A stretch of DNA of 64,000 nt. Source: UBA668 sp041394605. GTDB taxonomy: Bacteria > Actinomycetota > Acidimicrobiia > Acidimicrobiales > Ilumatobacteraceae. The stretch spans positions 366,866 to 430,865 of the forward strand of contig JAWKHX010000006.1 in the NCBI GenBank assembly GCA_041394605.1. Direction: 5' to 3'. The notes under the pieces were generated by a model. The model worked only from the letters and a program-made list of their open reading frames with translations, searched no databases and was not told where the DNA came from. Positions 23,029 to 30,856 of the stretch are shown piece after piece (position 1 is the stretch's first letter; each line of letters begins with the position of its first letter). The translations under genes were made by a program, and so were the position numbers.

Positions 23029-24168
23029 TCAGTCGGTGGCGGCGAACGCGGCTGCGAGCAGCGACGCGCCGCGCATGTCGCCCACCAGGCCACCTTCCAT
23101 CCGGTTCATCACGTAGGAGATGGTGAGGCCGCGGTCGATGTCGTTGATGATCAGCGAGCCACCCCAGCCACCCCAGCCGCACACCCGCCGGTCCTTGGGG
23201 ATGAACGGCATGGTGTCGTTGGCCAGGCCGTAGCCGATGCCGAACACCACCGGCGACATCAGCACCTGGTCGATGCCGTCGGCCTGGACGCGGAAGATGT
23301 GGTCCAGCGTCGCCGGGTCGAGCAGCTTCGTGCCGTTGACGACGCCGCCGTTGGTGACCGCGCTCTGGGCCATCGCCAGCGACCGGGCGTTGCCGTGCCC
23401 GTTGGCCGCGCCGATGTCGGCCTGGCGCCACTCCTTCGTCCAGCTGGCCTCCGCGCCGGGGGCCGGGCCGGTGAACGTCTTCACCACCACCATGTCGGGG
23501 TCCAGTTGGGTGATGTCGATCGGCAGGGGCGGCGGCGGGATGACGTTCGACACCCTGCCGAACTCGGACTCCGGCAGGCCGATGTGGAAGTCGATGCCCA
23601 CCGGGCCGGCCACCTCGTCGCGGAAGAACTCGCCGGGCTTCTTGCCGGTGATCCGCCGGATGACCTCGCCCACCAGGTGTCCCTGGTTCAGCGCGTGGTA
23701 CCCGCTGGAAGTGCCGGGTTCCCACCACGGCGCCTGGGCGGCCAGCTTGGCGGTGCTGGCCTCCCAGTCGTAGATGTCCTCGACCGTGACCGGCTGATCC
23801 CAACCGGACACGCCCGACGTGTGCGACATGAGGTGGCGGACCAGCACACCCTCCTTGCCGTTCTGGGCGAACTCCGGCCAGTAGGTGGCGACCGGCGCGT
23901 CGAAATCCAGTTGCCCGCGGGAGTGCAACATCAGCGCGCACAGCGTGGTCTGGGTCTTGGTGCTGGACCACACGTTGGTGATGGTGTCGCGCTCCCACGG
24001 GGCGCTGTGCGCCTCGTCCACCCAGCCGCCCCAGATGTCGACGACCAGTTCGCCGTGCTCGACGACGGCGGCGCAGCAGCCGACGTCGGCCCCGCTGTCG
24101 ATGTTCGCCGACATGATCTCCGCCATCGCGGCGAAGCGCGGATCGAAGGTGCCGTGGATCTCGGCCAT
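23029..24168 (-). CDS. Serine hydrolase of the beta-lactamase/EstB family
   Basis: Enzyme of 379 residues with the beta-lactamase (class C/DD-peptidase) fold. The nucleophile motif S-x-x-K is in TNVWSSTKTQTTLCALMLHS, the Y-x-N motif is in SSGYHALNQGHLVGEV, and the third motif region is RRVCGWGGWGGSLIINDIDR. There is no signal peptide, which favours an intracellular esterase/EstB-like enzyme over a secreted beta-lactamase. A GTG directly before the ATG at 24168 is an alternative start. Convergent with the P450 gene. An 18-bp inverted repeat lies 19 bp before the start. Confidence 0.9.
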   Translation of the reverse strand: MAEIHGTFDPRFAAMAEIMSANIDSGADVGCCAAVVEHGELVVDIWGGWVDEAHSAPWERDTITNVWSSTKTQTTLCALMLHSRGQLDFDAPVATYWPEFAQNGKEGVLVRHLMSHTSGVSGWDQPVTVEDIYDWEASTAKLAAQAPWWEPGTSSGYHALNQGHLVGEVIRRITGKKPGEFFRDEVAGPVGIDFHIGLPESEFGRVSNVIPPPPLPIDITQLDPDMVVVKTFTGPAPGAEASWTKEWRQADIGAANGHGNARSLAMAQSAVTNGGVVNGTKLLDPATLDHIFRVQADGIDQVLMSPVVFGIGYGLANDTMPFIPKDRRVCGWGGWGGSLIINDIDRGLTISYVMNRMEGGLVGDMRGASLLAAAFAATD

Positions 24169-24186
24169 CACTACCCCCAGTGAGTT

Positions 24187-24204
24187 CGTTGCCCGGGGGC
24201 AACG
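24187..24204. promoter_or_regulatory. 18-bp inverted repeat upstream of the serine hydrolase gene
   Basis: CGTTGCCC and GGGCAACG flank a central GG. It sits between the hydrolase start (24168) and the palindrome at 24209, so it could be a regulator site or a terminator for the upstream Uma2 gene on the same strand. Nothing in the sequence decides between these. Confidence 0.45.
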
Positions 24205-24208
24205 TAGC

Positions 24209-24224
24209 CGGTTCAGCTGAACCG
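24209..24224. repeat. Palindrome shared with the cassette-island repeats
   Basis: CGGTTCAGCTGAACCG is identical to the core of the repeat at 3163-3198. Here it includes the final TGA (minus strand) of the broken Uma2 frame. Only the core is shared; the flanks of the 36-bp unit are not. Confidence 0.7.
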
Positions 24225-24716
24225 ATCGCCACCCTCCAGCGCGGCGAGGCGCGCTGCCAGCTCGGCCGCTCGCGCGTCGGCCGCGTCGGCCCTGGCCTGC
24301 TCGGCGTCGGCCCTGGCCTGTTGCGCGTCGGCTCTGGCCTGTTAGCGGTCGTAGAACTCCAGCTTGTGCTGCATCTGGGCCCAGGTGTTGCTGGGCGACA
24401 GCACCTCGCTGACGAACATCATCCGCCCGCCGATGTCCCACGGTCGATAACTGCCGCGGGCCTGCATCGACGGCATGGTGGGCAGGTCCACTACCACGTA
24501 TGCATCGGGGGCGACGGTGATGTCGGGCCGCCCCTGCACCGGGTACCAGAACTGGTCGGCGCCCACATAGGCGTCGGGCCGGTCACGGAAGTGCCGGTCC
24601 AGGCCGATCTTCAGCATGATGATGACTTCGGTCTGGATGACGCTCTCACCCATCGGCTGGCCGTCGCTCTCCGGGTAGACGACCGCCGCCGGATCATCGA
24701 TCAACGACATGCGCAT
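24213..24716 (-). pseudogene. Truncated Uma2-family (PD-(D/E)XK) gene with internal stop
   Basis: The intact part (24342-24716) gives 124 residues: MRMSLIDDPAAVVYPESDGQ, then GRPDITVAPDAYVV with the PD motif, then MFVSEVLSPSNTWAQ and QHKLEFYDR, followed by TAA. Uma2 proteins normally go on with a 'GV.EYW..D' core. That part is missing here. In the same frame after the stop, the sequence continues as the alpha-helical Ala/Glu/Arg tail typical of Uma2 C-termini (QARADAQQARADAEQARADA) and ends at 24213. The gene has therefore lost about 50-60 core residues and gained a stop. Probably non-functional. Confidence 0.75.
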
Positions 24717-24802
24717 GACGCTACTCCTCGCTCGCAGGGGCGTTGGGTGCGTGATGGCTACGATCCGTCAGCGATGTTGCCGACGGATGGCGCGAGCAGT
24801 TC

Positions 24803-25604
24803 GTGACGCTCACCCTCGTCTTCAGCGTCGACGGCGGCGGACACCTGGTGGCGGTCCCGCTGCGGCCGACGCGGCCACTGGCCACGCTCGCGTTCCTCCC
24901 TCACGGGGCCACCGTGTCGGCGCCAGGGTGCGGCCCGGTGCTGCTGAGTTGGGAGGCCTACGGTCGCATCACCGACGCGATGGACGGCCCAGCACGTCCT
25001 GACGGCTGGGCCGTCGTCCCTTGGACGGCCGGCCGGGCAGGGCCGATCGGCGTCGCTGTGCGGGTCAGCGGCGCCCTGGAGGACGCAACTGATTGCGTCT
25101 TCACTGCGACGACGTCCCGCTGGCGTCGGTTCAGCGCAGGGGCCTCCTCGACGCTCGCCGGACGCAAGCTGCCGATCCTGACGCACCGCAGCCTCGTCGA
25201 CGCGGGGCTCCGCGAGCTGTCCCTCCTGGTCGCGCTCAGCGCAGTGCTGCACGACATGCCCGATCTTCGCCCGCGGCTCGGCGACGTCGAACGCGTCCGA
25301 CGGCTTGCCAGCGCCCTTCGCGCACGACCGCTCACGCTCCGAGCGTCGAGAACCGGCGCATTCCGCGACGGTCGACATACATGCCGCACTGGTCAGCCTG
25401 GGGTACGTCCACCGGTACACGCGGCCGCTCGCCGCCTCGACACTGCCGTCCGTGACCGAGGTGACGAAGCACGTCGTCGATGCGTTGCAGTCCAACCCCT
25501 ATCGGGCCGGGCGAGAGGTCGACCTTGCACAGGTGGTCCAGATCGTTCGCCGCGACTACACCGACGTCGAGCCCTGGCCGTTCGCTGCGCTGGTCGAGGA
25601 CTGA
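24803..25604 (+). CDS. Hypothetical protein, apparent single frameshift
   Basis: From GTG 24803 the frame gives MTLTLVFSVDGGGHLVAVPL through LLVALSAVLHDMPDLRPRLG and DVERVRRLASA. Around 25315-25330 the protein-like signal moves to another frame with STVDIHAALVSLGYVHRYTR (first residue approximate), then VTEVTKHVVDALQSNPYRAG and VQIVRRDYTDVEPWPFAALV, ending at 25604. The shift equals one extra or two missing bases. The joined protein would have about 265 residues, no signal peptide and no membrane segment. I do not recognise a family. Confidence 0.5.
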
Positions 25605-25652
25605 CGACAACCCCACCGCGGCGGACCGCTGCCGGCCATCAGGCCGATGGCC

Positions 25653-26246
25653 CTAGCGCGGGTCGCGCCACATCAGCCACTGGCGGGGGCCGCCGCGGCG
25701 GTGCTGCATCTCCTGGCGGACCTCGAAGCCGTGGCGGCCGTAGAAGGCGAGGTTCTTCTCCTTGGAGTTCTCCAGGTACATCCCCACGCCCTCGCGGTCG
25801 GCGCGCTCCAGCATCGGCTCCATCAGGGCGCGGCCGAAGCCCTTGCCCTGGTGGGCTGGGTCGGTGCCGATGAACTCCAGGTAGTAGTGCGGCTCCTCCG
25901 GGTGCAGCTTCTCCAGGTCGGTCAGCACCAGCAGGTTCGGCAGCAGCCGCCAGCCATACATCCGCAGGAAACGGGGCGAGTAGCGCAGGATGGTGGGCAC
26001 GCCGATCTTCCACTTCCCCGGCGGCGACCAGATGGTGACGGCCTCGTGGCCGGCTGTGGTGTACGTCTCGCCGTGGGGCATCTGGATGCGCAGGAAGGCG
26101 TCGAAGAACGGCGTGGTGCGCTCCAGCGGTAGTGACCGTCCGCCGCACAGGAAGTGTTTGATCGGGTCGTCGTGGAACGCCTTGGCGAGTGTGAGTGCCA
26201 TGGGACCGCGGTCCTCCGGCGTGGCGTGGCGGACCTCCGAGGGCAT
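25653..26246 (-). CDS. GNAT family N-acetyltransferase
   Basis: Cytoplasmic acetyltransferase of 197 residues. The acetyl-CoA loop is EFIGTDPAHQGKGFGRALME (Q/R-x-x-G-x-G/A region), and the C-terminal N-L-A-F-Y-G-R-H-G-F-E-V is the usual GNAT ending with the Tyr. The N-terminal VRHATPEDRGPMALTLAKAF with DDPIKHFLCGG resembles the family of acetyltransferases with an aromatic substrate pocket seen in actinobacteria and fungi. The substrate is unknown. It is divergent from the LLM oxidoreductase gene with only 11 bp between starts, so both transcripts are likely leaderless or overlapping. Confidence 0.9.
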   Translation of the reverse strand: MPSEVRHATPEDRGPMALTLAKAFHDDPIKHFLCGGRSLPLERTTPFFDAFLRIQMPHGETYTTAGHEAVTIWSPPGKWKIGVPTILRYSPRFLRMYGWRLLPNLLVLTDLEKLHPEEPHYYLEFIGTDPAHQGKGFGRALMEPMLERADREGVGMYLENSKEKNLAFYGRHGFEVRQEMQHRRGGPRQWLMWRDPR

Positions 26247-26257
26247 ACGGTCACCCT

Positions 26258-27298
26258 ATGGCAAAGGACATGAAGCTCGGGTACAGCACGGGGTACTGGG
26301 GCAGCGGCCCGCCCTCGGGTGCGCTGGAGGCGATCCAGGAGGCCGAGCGCCTCGGGTACACGTCCACGTGGACCGCCGAGGCCTACGGCAGCGACGCACT
26401 CACGCCGCTGGCCTGGTGGGGTGCCCACACGTCCACCATCCAGCTCGGCACGGGCATCATCCAGATGAGCGCCCGCACGCCTGCGGCCACCGCCATGGCG
26501 GCGATGACCATCGACCACCTCTCCGGCGGGCGGTTCATCCTCGGCCTCGGCGCCAGCGGCCCGCAGGTGGTGGAGGGCTGGTACGGCCAGCCGTACCCCC
26601 GCCCGCTCGCCCGCACCCGCGAGTACGTCGAGGTCGTGCGGCGGATCCTGCGCCGCGATCAGCCGGTGGACTTCCACGGCGACTTCTACGACATGCCCTT
26701 CCAGGGCGGCGCCGGGCTCGGCAAGCCGCTGAAGAGCACCGTGCACCCGCTGCGCACCGACATCCCGATCTACCTCGGCGCCGAAGGCCCGAAGAACGTC
26801 GCCCTGTCGGCCGAGATCTGCGACGGCTGGCTGCCACTGTTCTTCTCCCCCAAGGAGGACGGCTTCTACCGCAAGTGCCTGGCGGAAGGCTTTGCCGCGT
26901 CCGGTGAGGAGGGCAAGGCCGACCGCTTCGAGGTGGCCGCCACGCTGATGCTGATCCCCGGCGAGAACGCCGAGCAGTGCGCCGACTTCGTCCGCCCGTT
27001 CCTCGCGCTCTACTGCGGCGGCATGGGTGCCCGCGGCGCCAACTTCCACTTCGAGGTCTTCGCCCGCATGGGCTACGAGGACGTCGCGCTGAAGGTGCAG
27101 GACCTGTACCTCCAGGGCAAGAAGCAGGAGGCCGCAGCGGCCATCCCGCTGGCCATGGTGGAGGACGTCGCGCTGGTCGGCCCGATGGACAAGATCCGGG
27201 CGGAGCTGGAGCAGTGGCGGGAGACCTGCCTGACGACCTTCCTCGTCAGCGGGCCGAAGCAGGTGCTCGGCCAGTACGCCGACCTCGTCCTCGGGTGA
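26258..27298 (+). CDS. LLM-class F420-dependent oxidoreductase
   Basis: Luciferase-like TIM-barrel oxidoreductase of 346 residues. MKLGYSTGYWGSGPPSGALE, LGTGIIQMSARTPAATAMAA, LSGGRFILGLGASGPQVVEG (the loop that contacts F420 or FMN) and RPLARTREYVEVVRRIL are characteristic, and IYLGAEGPKNVALSAEICDG completes the barrel. Actinobacterial members of this group use coenzyme F420. The substrate is not known. The ATG at 26258 is preferred over the 26195 extension, which is frame-shadow-like. Its TGA overlaps the GTG of the lipoprotein gene, so the two are translated together. Confidence 0.92.
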   Translation: MAKDMKLGYSTGYWGSGPPSGALEAIQEAERLGYTSTWTAEAYGSDALTPLAWWGAHTSTIQLGTGIIQMSARTPAATAMAAMTIDHLSGGRFILGLGASGPQVVEGWYGQPYPRPLARTREYVEVVRRILRRDQPVDFHGDFYDMPFQGGAGLGKPLKSTVHPLRTDIPIYLGAEGPKNVALSAEICDGWLPLFFSPKEDGFYRKCLAEGFAASGEEGKADRFEVAATLMLIPGENAEQCADFVRPFLALYCGGMGARGANFHFEVFARMGYEDVALKVQDLYLQGKKQEAAAAIPLAMVEDVALVGPMDKIRAELEQWRETCLTTFLVSGPKQVLGQYADLVLG

Positions 27299-28239
27299 AC
27301 CGGGGGCTGCTGGCAGCGCCACTGCTGCTGGCCCTGACCGCGTGCTCCTCGGCGCAGTCCGCGCCGGCGGAGTCCATCGCCGCCACGTCCACGTCCGCGG
27401 GCACGGCCACGACTGCGACACCGCCGACCACCGTCGCGGACACGACGAGCTCGACGGCCGCGTCCACGTCCACCTCCACCACGGCGCCGGCCCCGTCCGA
27501 CCCGTCGTACCTCGACACGCCGATCGGCACGTGCGACACGATCACCCCCGGCGCCATCGGCTTCCGCAACGAGACCGGCAACATCGCCGACACCTACATG
27601 CCGATCGGCACCAGCTACGAGGGGCGCACGATCTGGGCGGAGCACTGGGGCACCCACGACGGCCCGCAGGTGCTGGTGCTCGGGCAAGTGCACGGCGACG
27701 AGTGCGCGCCGGCCTGGTTCGTGCAGGCCATCCGGGATCGGCCGCCGACCACGTTCGGGATCTGGCTGGTGCCCACGGCCAACCCCGACGGCCTGGCGGC
27801 CCACACCCGGCTCACCGCGCAGGGCATCGACCCCAACCGCGACGGCTTCAACCTGGAGACGCCCGAAGCCCAGGCGGTGATGGCCGTGACCGCGGCCGTC
27901 CAGCCGGTTCTCACCATCCACTGCCACTCGCCGTACCACTGGGTCGGCGAGGAGAACGAGGGCCTGGCGCTGCAGGCGGCGACGGCCATGTCGGAGGCCG
28001 CCGGCTGGGGCGGCCCGCGCTACTCCGGCCGGGTGGAGCACGACAACCTCGCCTTCCTCTGGGAGGGCCAGGAGAACGTCATCCCCGCCCACCCCACCGT
28101 CCTGATCGAGTTCCCCGCCGTCGCCGAAGCCGAGTCGCCCGCGCCGCCCGACCTGTCCCAGAAGACGGTCACCTCGGTGGACGACGTCGCCGCCGTCGCG
28201 GTCGCCATGCGCGACGCCCTCTACGGACTGTTCGGGTGA
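27295..28239 (+). CDS. M14-type zinc carboxypeptidase-like lipoprotein
   Basis: Secreted lipoprotein of 314 residues. The start at GTG 27295 overlaps the previous stop. The signal peptide MNRGLLAAPLLLALTAC has lipobox L-T-A-C, followed by a Thr/Ser/Ala-rich spacer to about residue 70. The catalytic part has LVLGQVHGDECAPAWFVQAI (HxxE zinc ligands), ANPDGLAAHTRLTAQGIDPN with N-R-D, LTIHCHSP (third zinc His) and a late Glu in VLIEFPAVAEAE. The order matches MpaA/DUF2817-type M14 peptidases that act on murein peptides. Co-transcribed with an F420 oxidoreductase and a membrane protein; the link is unexplained. Confidence 0.88.
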   Translation: MNRGLLAAPLLLALTACSSAQSAPAESIAATSTSAGTATTATPPTTVADTTSSTAASTSTSTTAPAPSDPSYLDTPIGTCDTITPGAIGFRNETGNIADTYMPIGTSYEGRTIWAEHWGTHDGPQVLVLGQVHGDECAPAWFVQAIRDRPPTTFGIWLVPTANPDGLAAHTRLTAQGIDPNRDGFNLETPEAQAVMAVTAAVQPVLTIHCHSPYHWVGEENEGLALQAATAMSEAAGWGGPRYSGRVEHDNLAFLWEGQENVIPAHPTVLIEFPAVAEAESPAPPDLSQKTVTSVDDVAAVAVAMRDALYGLFG

Positions 28240-28688
28240 GCCCTTCCGATCCGACTGCCGTCGGCAGCACTGCGCTGTACCGACGCTCAACGCTGCTCCC
28301 GCTGGTGCTGGTCGGGATCGCGATCGCGGCCGCTGGCCTGACGCTTCGCTGGTGGGGGCTCGCGCTGATCGTGCCCGGCCTGGCGCCCCTCCCCTACTTG
28401 GGACGGCGGGCATTCAGAGCGCACGTCACGCTCCATCCGGACGCGATCACCTACGAGGGCACCTTCCGGAAGTGGAACCTGCCCTTCTCGGACGTTGCCG
28501 AGGTCTCCAGACGCTTCACTTGGTTGGCGAACAGCGCGAGCGTTCCATGTATGACGACGCGAGACGGCCGCCGCCGTCGGGTCCTCGTGTTGGTCGGTAC
28601 GTCGCCGGTGAAGGAGCGAGCGTGGCTCCGCGACCTCGAGCGTCGAATGGCGCTGCTCGGCGTTCACGCGCCCATGCCACGAGGCTGA
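28236..28688 (+). CDS. Small membrane protein with PH-like domain
   Basis: The GTG at 28236 overlaps the stop of the M14 gene (GTGA). The protein has 150 residues. A hydrophobic pair of helices (LLPLVLVGIAIAAAGLTLRW, WGLALIVPGLAPLPYL) is followed by a beta-rich region (HVTLHPDAITYEGTFRKWNL, DVAEVSRRFTWLANS, RRVLVLVGTSPVKERAWL) that resembles bacterial PH-like domains in small membrane proteins. The domain likely faces the cytoplasm. It forms a three-gene coupled unit with the LLM and M14 genes. Function unknown. Confidence 0.72.
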   Translation: MSPSDPTAVGSTALYRRSTLLPLVLVGIAIAAAGLTLRWWGLALIVPGLAPLPYLGRRAFRAHVTLHPDAITYEGTFRKWNLPFSDVAEVSRRFTWLANSASVPCMTTRDGRRRRVLVLVGTSPVKERAWLRDLERRMALLGVHAPMPRG

Positions 28689-28728
28689 CCGCGCCGCTGA
28701 GCTTCCGGTGCAACGTCCTCCAGGTGTG

Positions 28729-28761
28729 TTGCGAATGTTTCGACTATTCTGTATGTTTCGA
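28729..28761 (+). promoter_or_regulatory. Promoter and repeat operator of the HTH/PIN module
   Basis: TTGCGA at 28729-28734 and TATGTT at 28752-28757 are spaced by 17 bp, matching a sigma-70-type promoter. Two direct copies of ATGTTTCGA (28735-28743 and 28753-28761) overlap the spacer and the -10 box, as expected for autoregulation by the antitoxin. GGAGGAGG lies just before the ATG. The region is more AT-rich than its surroundings. Confidence 0.6.
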
Positions 28762-28778
28762 ATGACTGGAGGAGGCGC

Positions 28779-29246
28779 ATGGCACGGACACTCGACCATC
28801 AACTCACCGCCCCGGACGAGACAACTGCCCGCACGTCAGCGGCTGCCAGCGACGGGCTACGACACTTTCTCGACGAGCAACCCGATCTTGCTGAGGTGCA
28901 GGTGTCGATGTCCGCCCGCGGCTCATACACGGTGCTTCAGATCCCGGTGCCTGCCCTGCGTGTGCTGGCCGACGTCCTCACACATCTCGCAGGCGGTCAC
29001 GCCGTGGCCGTCACAGCCGTCGAGGCGGAGCTGACCACCCAACAGGCGGCCGACATCATGAACGTGTCGCGGCCGTACCTCGTCAAATTGCTGGAGGAGC
29101 GCAAGCTCCCCCACCGCCGCGTCGGCAATCGGCGGCGAGTCCTGCTGCACGACGTGCTCACGTACCAGCGCCTCGACGCCGCTCGACGCCGGGCTGCTGC
29201 GGATGAACTGACCGCCGAGGCGCAGCGCCTCGGTCTCGACTACTGA
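28779..29246 (+). CDS. Excisionase-type HTH antitoxin
   Basis: DNA-binding protein of 155 residues. A variable N-terminal half is followed by an MerR/excisionase HTH: ELTTQQAADIMNVSRPYLVK, then LLEERKLPHRRVGNRRRVLL. This type is the antitoxin of a widespread actinobacterial module in which the next gene encodes a PIN-domain RNase. It starts with a strong GGAGGAGG site and is 15 bp before the PIN gene. The direct repeats in its promoter fit self-repression. The N-terminal half is likely the part that oligomerises or binds the toxin; this is inference. Confidence 0.85.
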   Translation: MARTLDHQLTAPDETTARTSAAASDGLRHFLDEQPDLAEVQVSMSARGSYTVLQIPVPALRVLADVLTHLAGGHAVAVTAVEAELTTQQAADIMNVSRPYLVKLLEERKLPHRRVGNRRRVLLHDVLTYQRLDAARRRAAADELTAEAQRLGLDY

Positions 29247-29261
29247 TACCGGCTCGCACCC

Positions 29262-29816
29262 ATGACGCTCGACGCGACCTTCGACGCGTGCGTCCTCCAT
29301 CCCGCAGGATTGCGCGATCTCCTGGTGCGTCTCGCAATGACGGGTCTCTTCCGAGCCCACTGGAGCGAGCAGATTCTGGACGAGATGGTGATGTCCATTC
29401 TCCGACGGCGGCCAGACCTCAGCGCTTCCCAACTCGACCGCACTCGCGAGCTCATGTGCGAGGCCGTGCCGGACTGCATCGTCGTCGGGCACGACGACCT
29501 GACCGGCGACCTCCGCCTGCCCGACCCTGCCGACCGCCATGTTCTGGCGGCGGCCATCCACTCCCACTCGCAGGTGATCGTCACCGAGAACCTCAGCGAC
29601 TTCCCGTCTGAGGCGCTGGAACCGTTTGGCATCGAGGCGCAGACGCCGGACTCGTTCGTGTTGGCGCTCGTCCGGCGCTCGCCGAGGATCGTGCATGCTG
29701 TCGTCCGGGCGCAGGCAGCGTCCCTTCGGAATCCACCGATGGAGCTGGACGAAATGCTCGACCGACTCGTTGCTGCCGGCCTTCGGAGCACGGTCGCTGC
29801 GCTCCGCGCCGCCTGA
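29262..29816 (+). CDS. PIN-domain toxin (putative endoribonuclease)
   Basis: PIN-fold protein of 184 residues. The acidic positions are visible: D in TLDATFDACVLHP, E in HWSEQILDEMVMS, D in LRLPDPADRHVLAAAI and D in VTENLSDFPSEAL. These correspond to the metal-binding set of VapC-like RNases. The protein is longer than classic VapC (about 135 residues) because of a C-terminal helical extension (RRSPRIVHAVVRAQAASLRN), typical of the HTH-paired subgroup. Together with the upstream gene it forms a type II toxin-antitoxin module. The target RNA is unknown. Confidence 0.85.
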   Translation: MTLDATFDACVLHPAGLRDLLVRLAMTGLFRAHWSEQILDEMVMSILRRRPDLSASQLDRTRELMCEAVPDCIVVGHDDLTGDLRLPDPADRHVLAAAIHSHSQVIVTENLSDFPSEALEPFGIEAQTPDSFVLALVRRSPRIVHAVVRAQAASLRNPPMELDEMLDRLVAAGLRSTVAALRAA

Positions 29817-29820
29817 CCGG

Positions 29821-30591
29821 CTACTTCCTGCGGACGCGGTCCATGTAGGCCTGGGCGCTGGCCCGGCCTTCGGGGTCGCGCAGGCCGGCGTACAGGCTGT
29901 CGCCGTCGCTCCAGCTGCGGCCAGTGCCCACCATCGCCTCGGTCACTGCGTTGACGTGGGCCTTGGTCTCCACCAGCGCCAGCTTCGGCTTGGACAGCAG
30001 CACCTGCACCAGCGCCTCCACCTCGTCGTCCAGCGAGGCCTCGGGCACCACCCGGTTGACGAAGCCGGCGGCCTTGGCCTCGGCGGCGTCGAAGGGACGG
30101 CAGGTCATCACCAACTCCTTGGTGAGCGCCGGGCCGATCTCGCGCACCAGGCGGGGGATGCCGCCCCACGCCAGCGGGATGCCCAGGTCCACCTCGGGAA
30201 TGGAGAAGCGGGCGGTGTCCGCCGCCACCCGCAGGTCGCACCCGGCAGCCACCACGAGGCCACCGCCGACGCACCAGCCGTGCAGGCGGGCGACGGTGAC
30301 GGCGCGCATCTCGTCCATCGCCCGGGCCATCCGCCAGCCGACGTGGCGGTCCTCGGCCGAGGCATCCCCGCTGAACGCGGTGAGGTCGGCGCCGGCGCTG
30401 AAGGCCTTGCCAGCCCCGGTGACCACCACCACCTTCAGGTCGTGGTGCTCGTCGAACCAGCGGGCCGCCAGTTCGATCTCGTGCAGCGTGTGCATGCTCA
30501 GCGGGTTCAGCTTGTCCGGCCGGTTCAGCGTCAGCGAGCCCCGCGGCCCGTCGGCCGTGACGAGGATGGTGTCGAACGTGGCGGTGTCCAT
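29821..30591 (-). CDS. Enoyl-CoA hydratase/isomerase family protein
   Basis: Crotonase-fold enzyme of 256 residues. The CoA-binding and oxyanion loops are AGKAFSAGADLTAF and LHGWCVGGGLVVAAGCDLRV. The acidic catalytic position appears in FSIPEVDLGIPLAWGGIPRL. The length is standard. It could hydrate enoyl-CoAs in beta-oxidation or act on another acyl-CoA. GGAGA precedes the ATG at 30591. It converges with the PIN toxin gene, with 4 bp between stops, and follows the zinc-ribbon gene on the same strand. Confidence 0.92.
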   Translation of the reverse strand: MDTATFDTILVTADGPRGSLTLNRPDKLNPLSMHTLHEIELAARWFDEHHDLKVVVVTGAGKAFSAGADLTAFSGDASAEDRHVGWRMARAMDEMRAVTVARLHGWCVGGGLVVAAGCDLRVAADTARFSIPEVDLGIPLAWGGIPRLVREIGPALTKELVMTCRPFDAAEAKAAGFVNRVVPEASLDDEVEALVQVLLSKPKLALVETKAHVNAVTEAMVGTGRSWSDGDSLYAGLRDPEGRASAQAYMDRVRRK

Positions 30592-30613
30592 CAGGGTCTC
30601 CTTGGGCGGACGA

Positions 30614-30787
30614 TCAATCGCAACAACTGTCGCGCCAACCGCAACTGCCGCACTTGAAGTGGGCGTGCTCGGGGTGCAGCGACCCGCCGCACAACGGGCA
30701 CTCCGGGTAGGTGCCGAAGCGGTGGCACCGGTCGGCCGGAGCGGTGGCAGTGGGGCGTGCGGCGGCCTGCGACGAATCCAGCGGCAT
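30614..30787 (-). CDS. Small zinc-ribbon protein
   Basis: Protein of 57 residues starting MPLDSSQAAARPTATAPADR. The C-terminal half has two Cys pairs, Y-P-E-C-P-L-C-G-G and F-K-C-G-S-C-G-W-R-D-S-C-C-D, giving a treble-clef or ribbon zinc site. Short proteins with this H-P-E-H-A-H-F-x-C-x-x-C-G-W-R-D-S-C-C ending are common in actinobacteria and other phyla. Function unknown. It is divergent from the MFS gene and 22 bp upstream of the enoyl-CoA hydratase gene. Confidence 0.7.
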   Translation of the reverse strand: MPLDSSQAAARPTATAPADRCHRFGTYPECPLCGGSLHPEHAHFKCGSCGWRDSCCD

Positions 30788-30840
30788 GTGCCAAGTGTGA
30801 CATCCGCCAACCTCGCATCGGCGGACTCGGCCTTCTACTC

Positions 30841-30856
30841 TTGACCCACCGGTCAA
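30841..30856. promoter_or_regulatory. Inverted repeat at the start of the MFS gene
   Basis: TTGACC and GGTCAA are separated by CACC, and the last base is the A of the ATG at 30856. A repressor binding here would block the start of the transporter gene. TACTCT a few bases upstream could serve as a -10 box for a nearly leaderless transcript. Confidence 0.5.
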
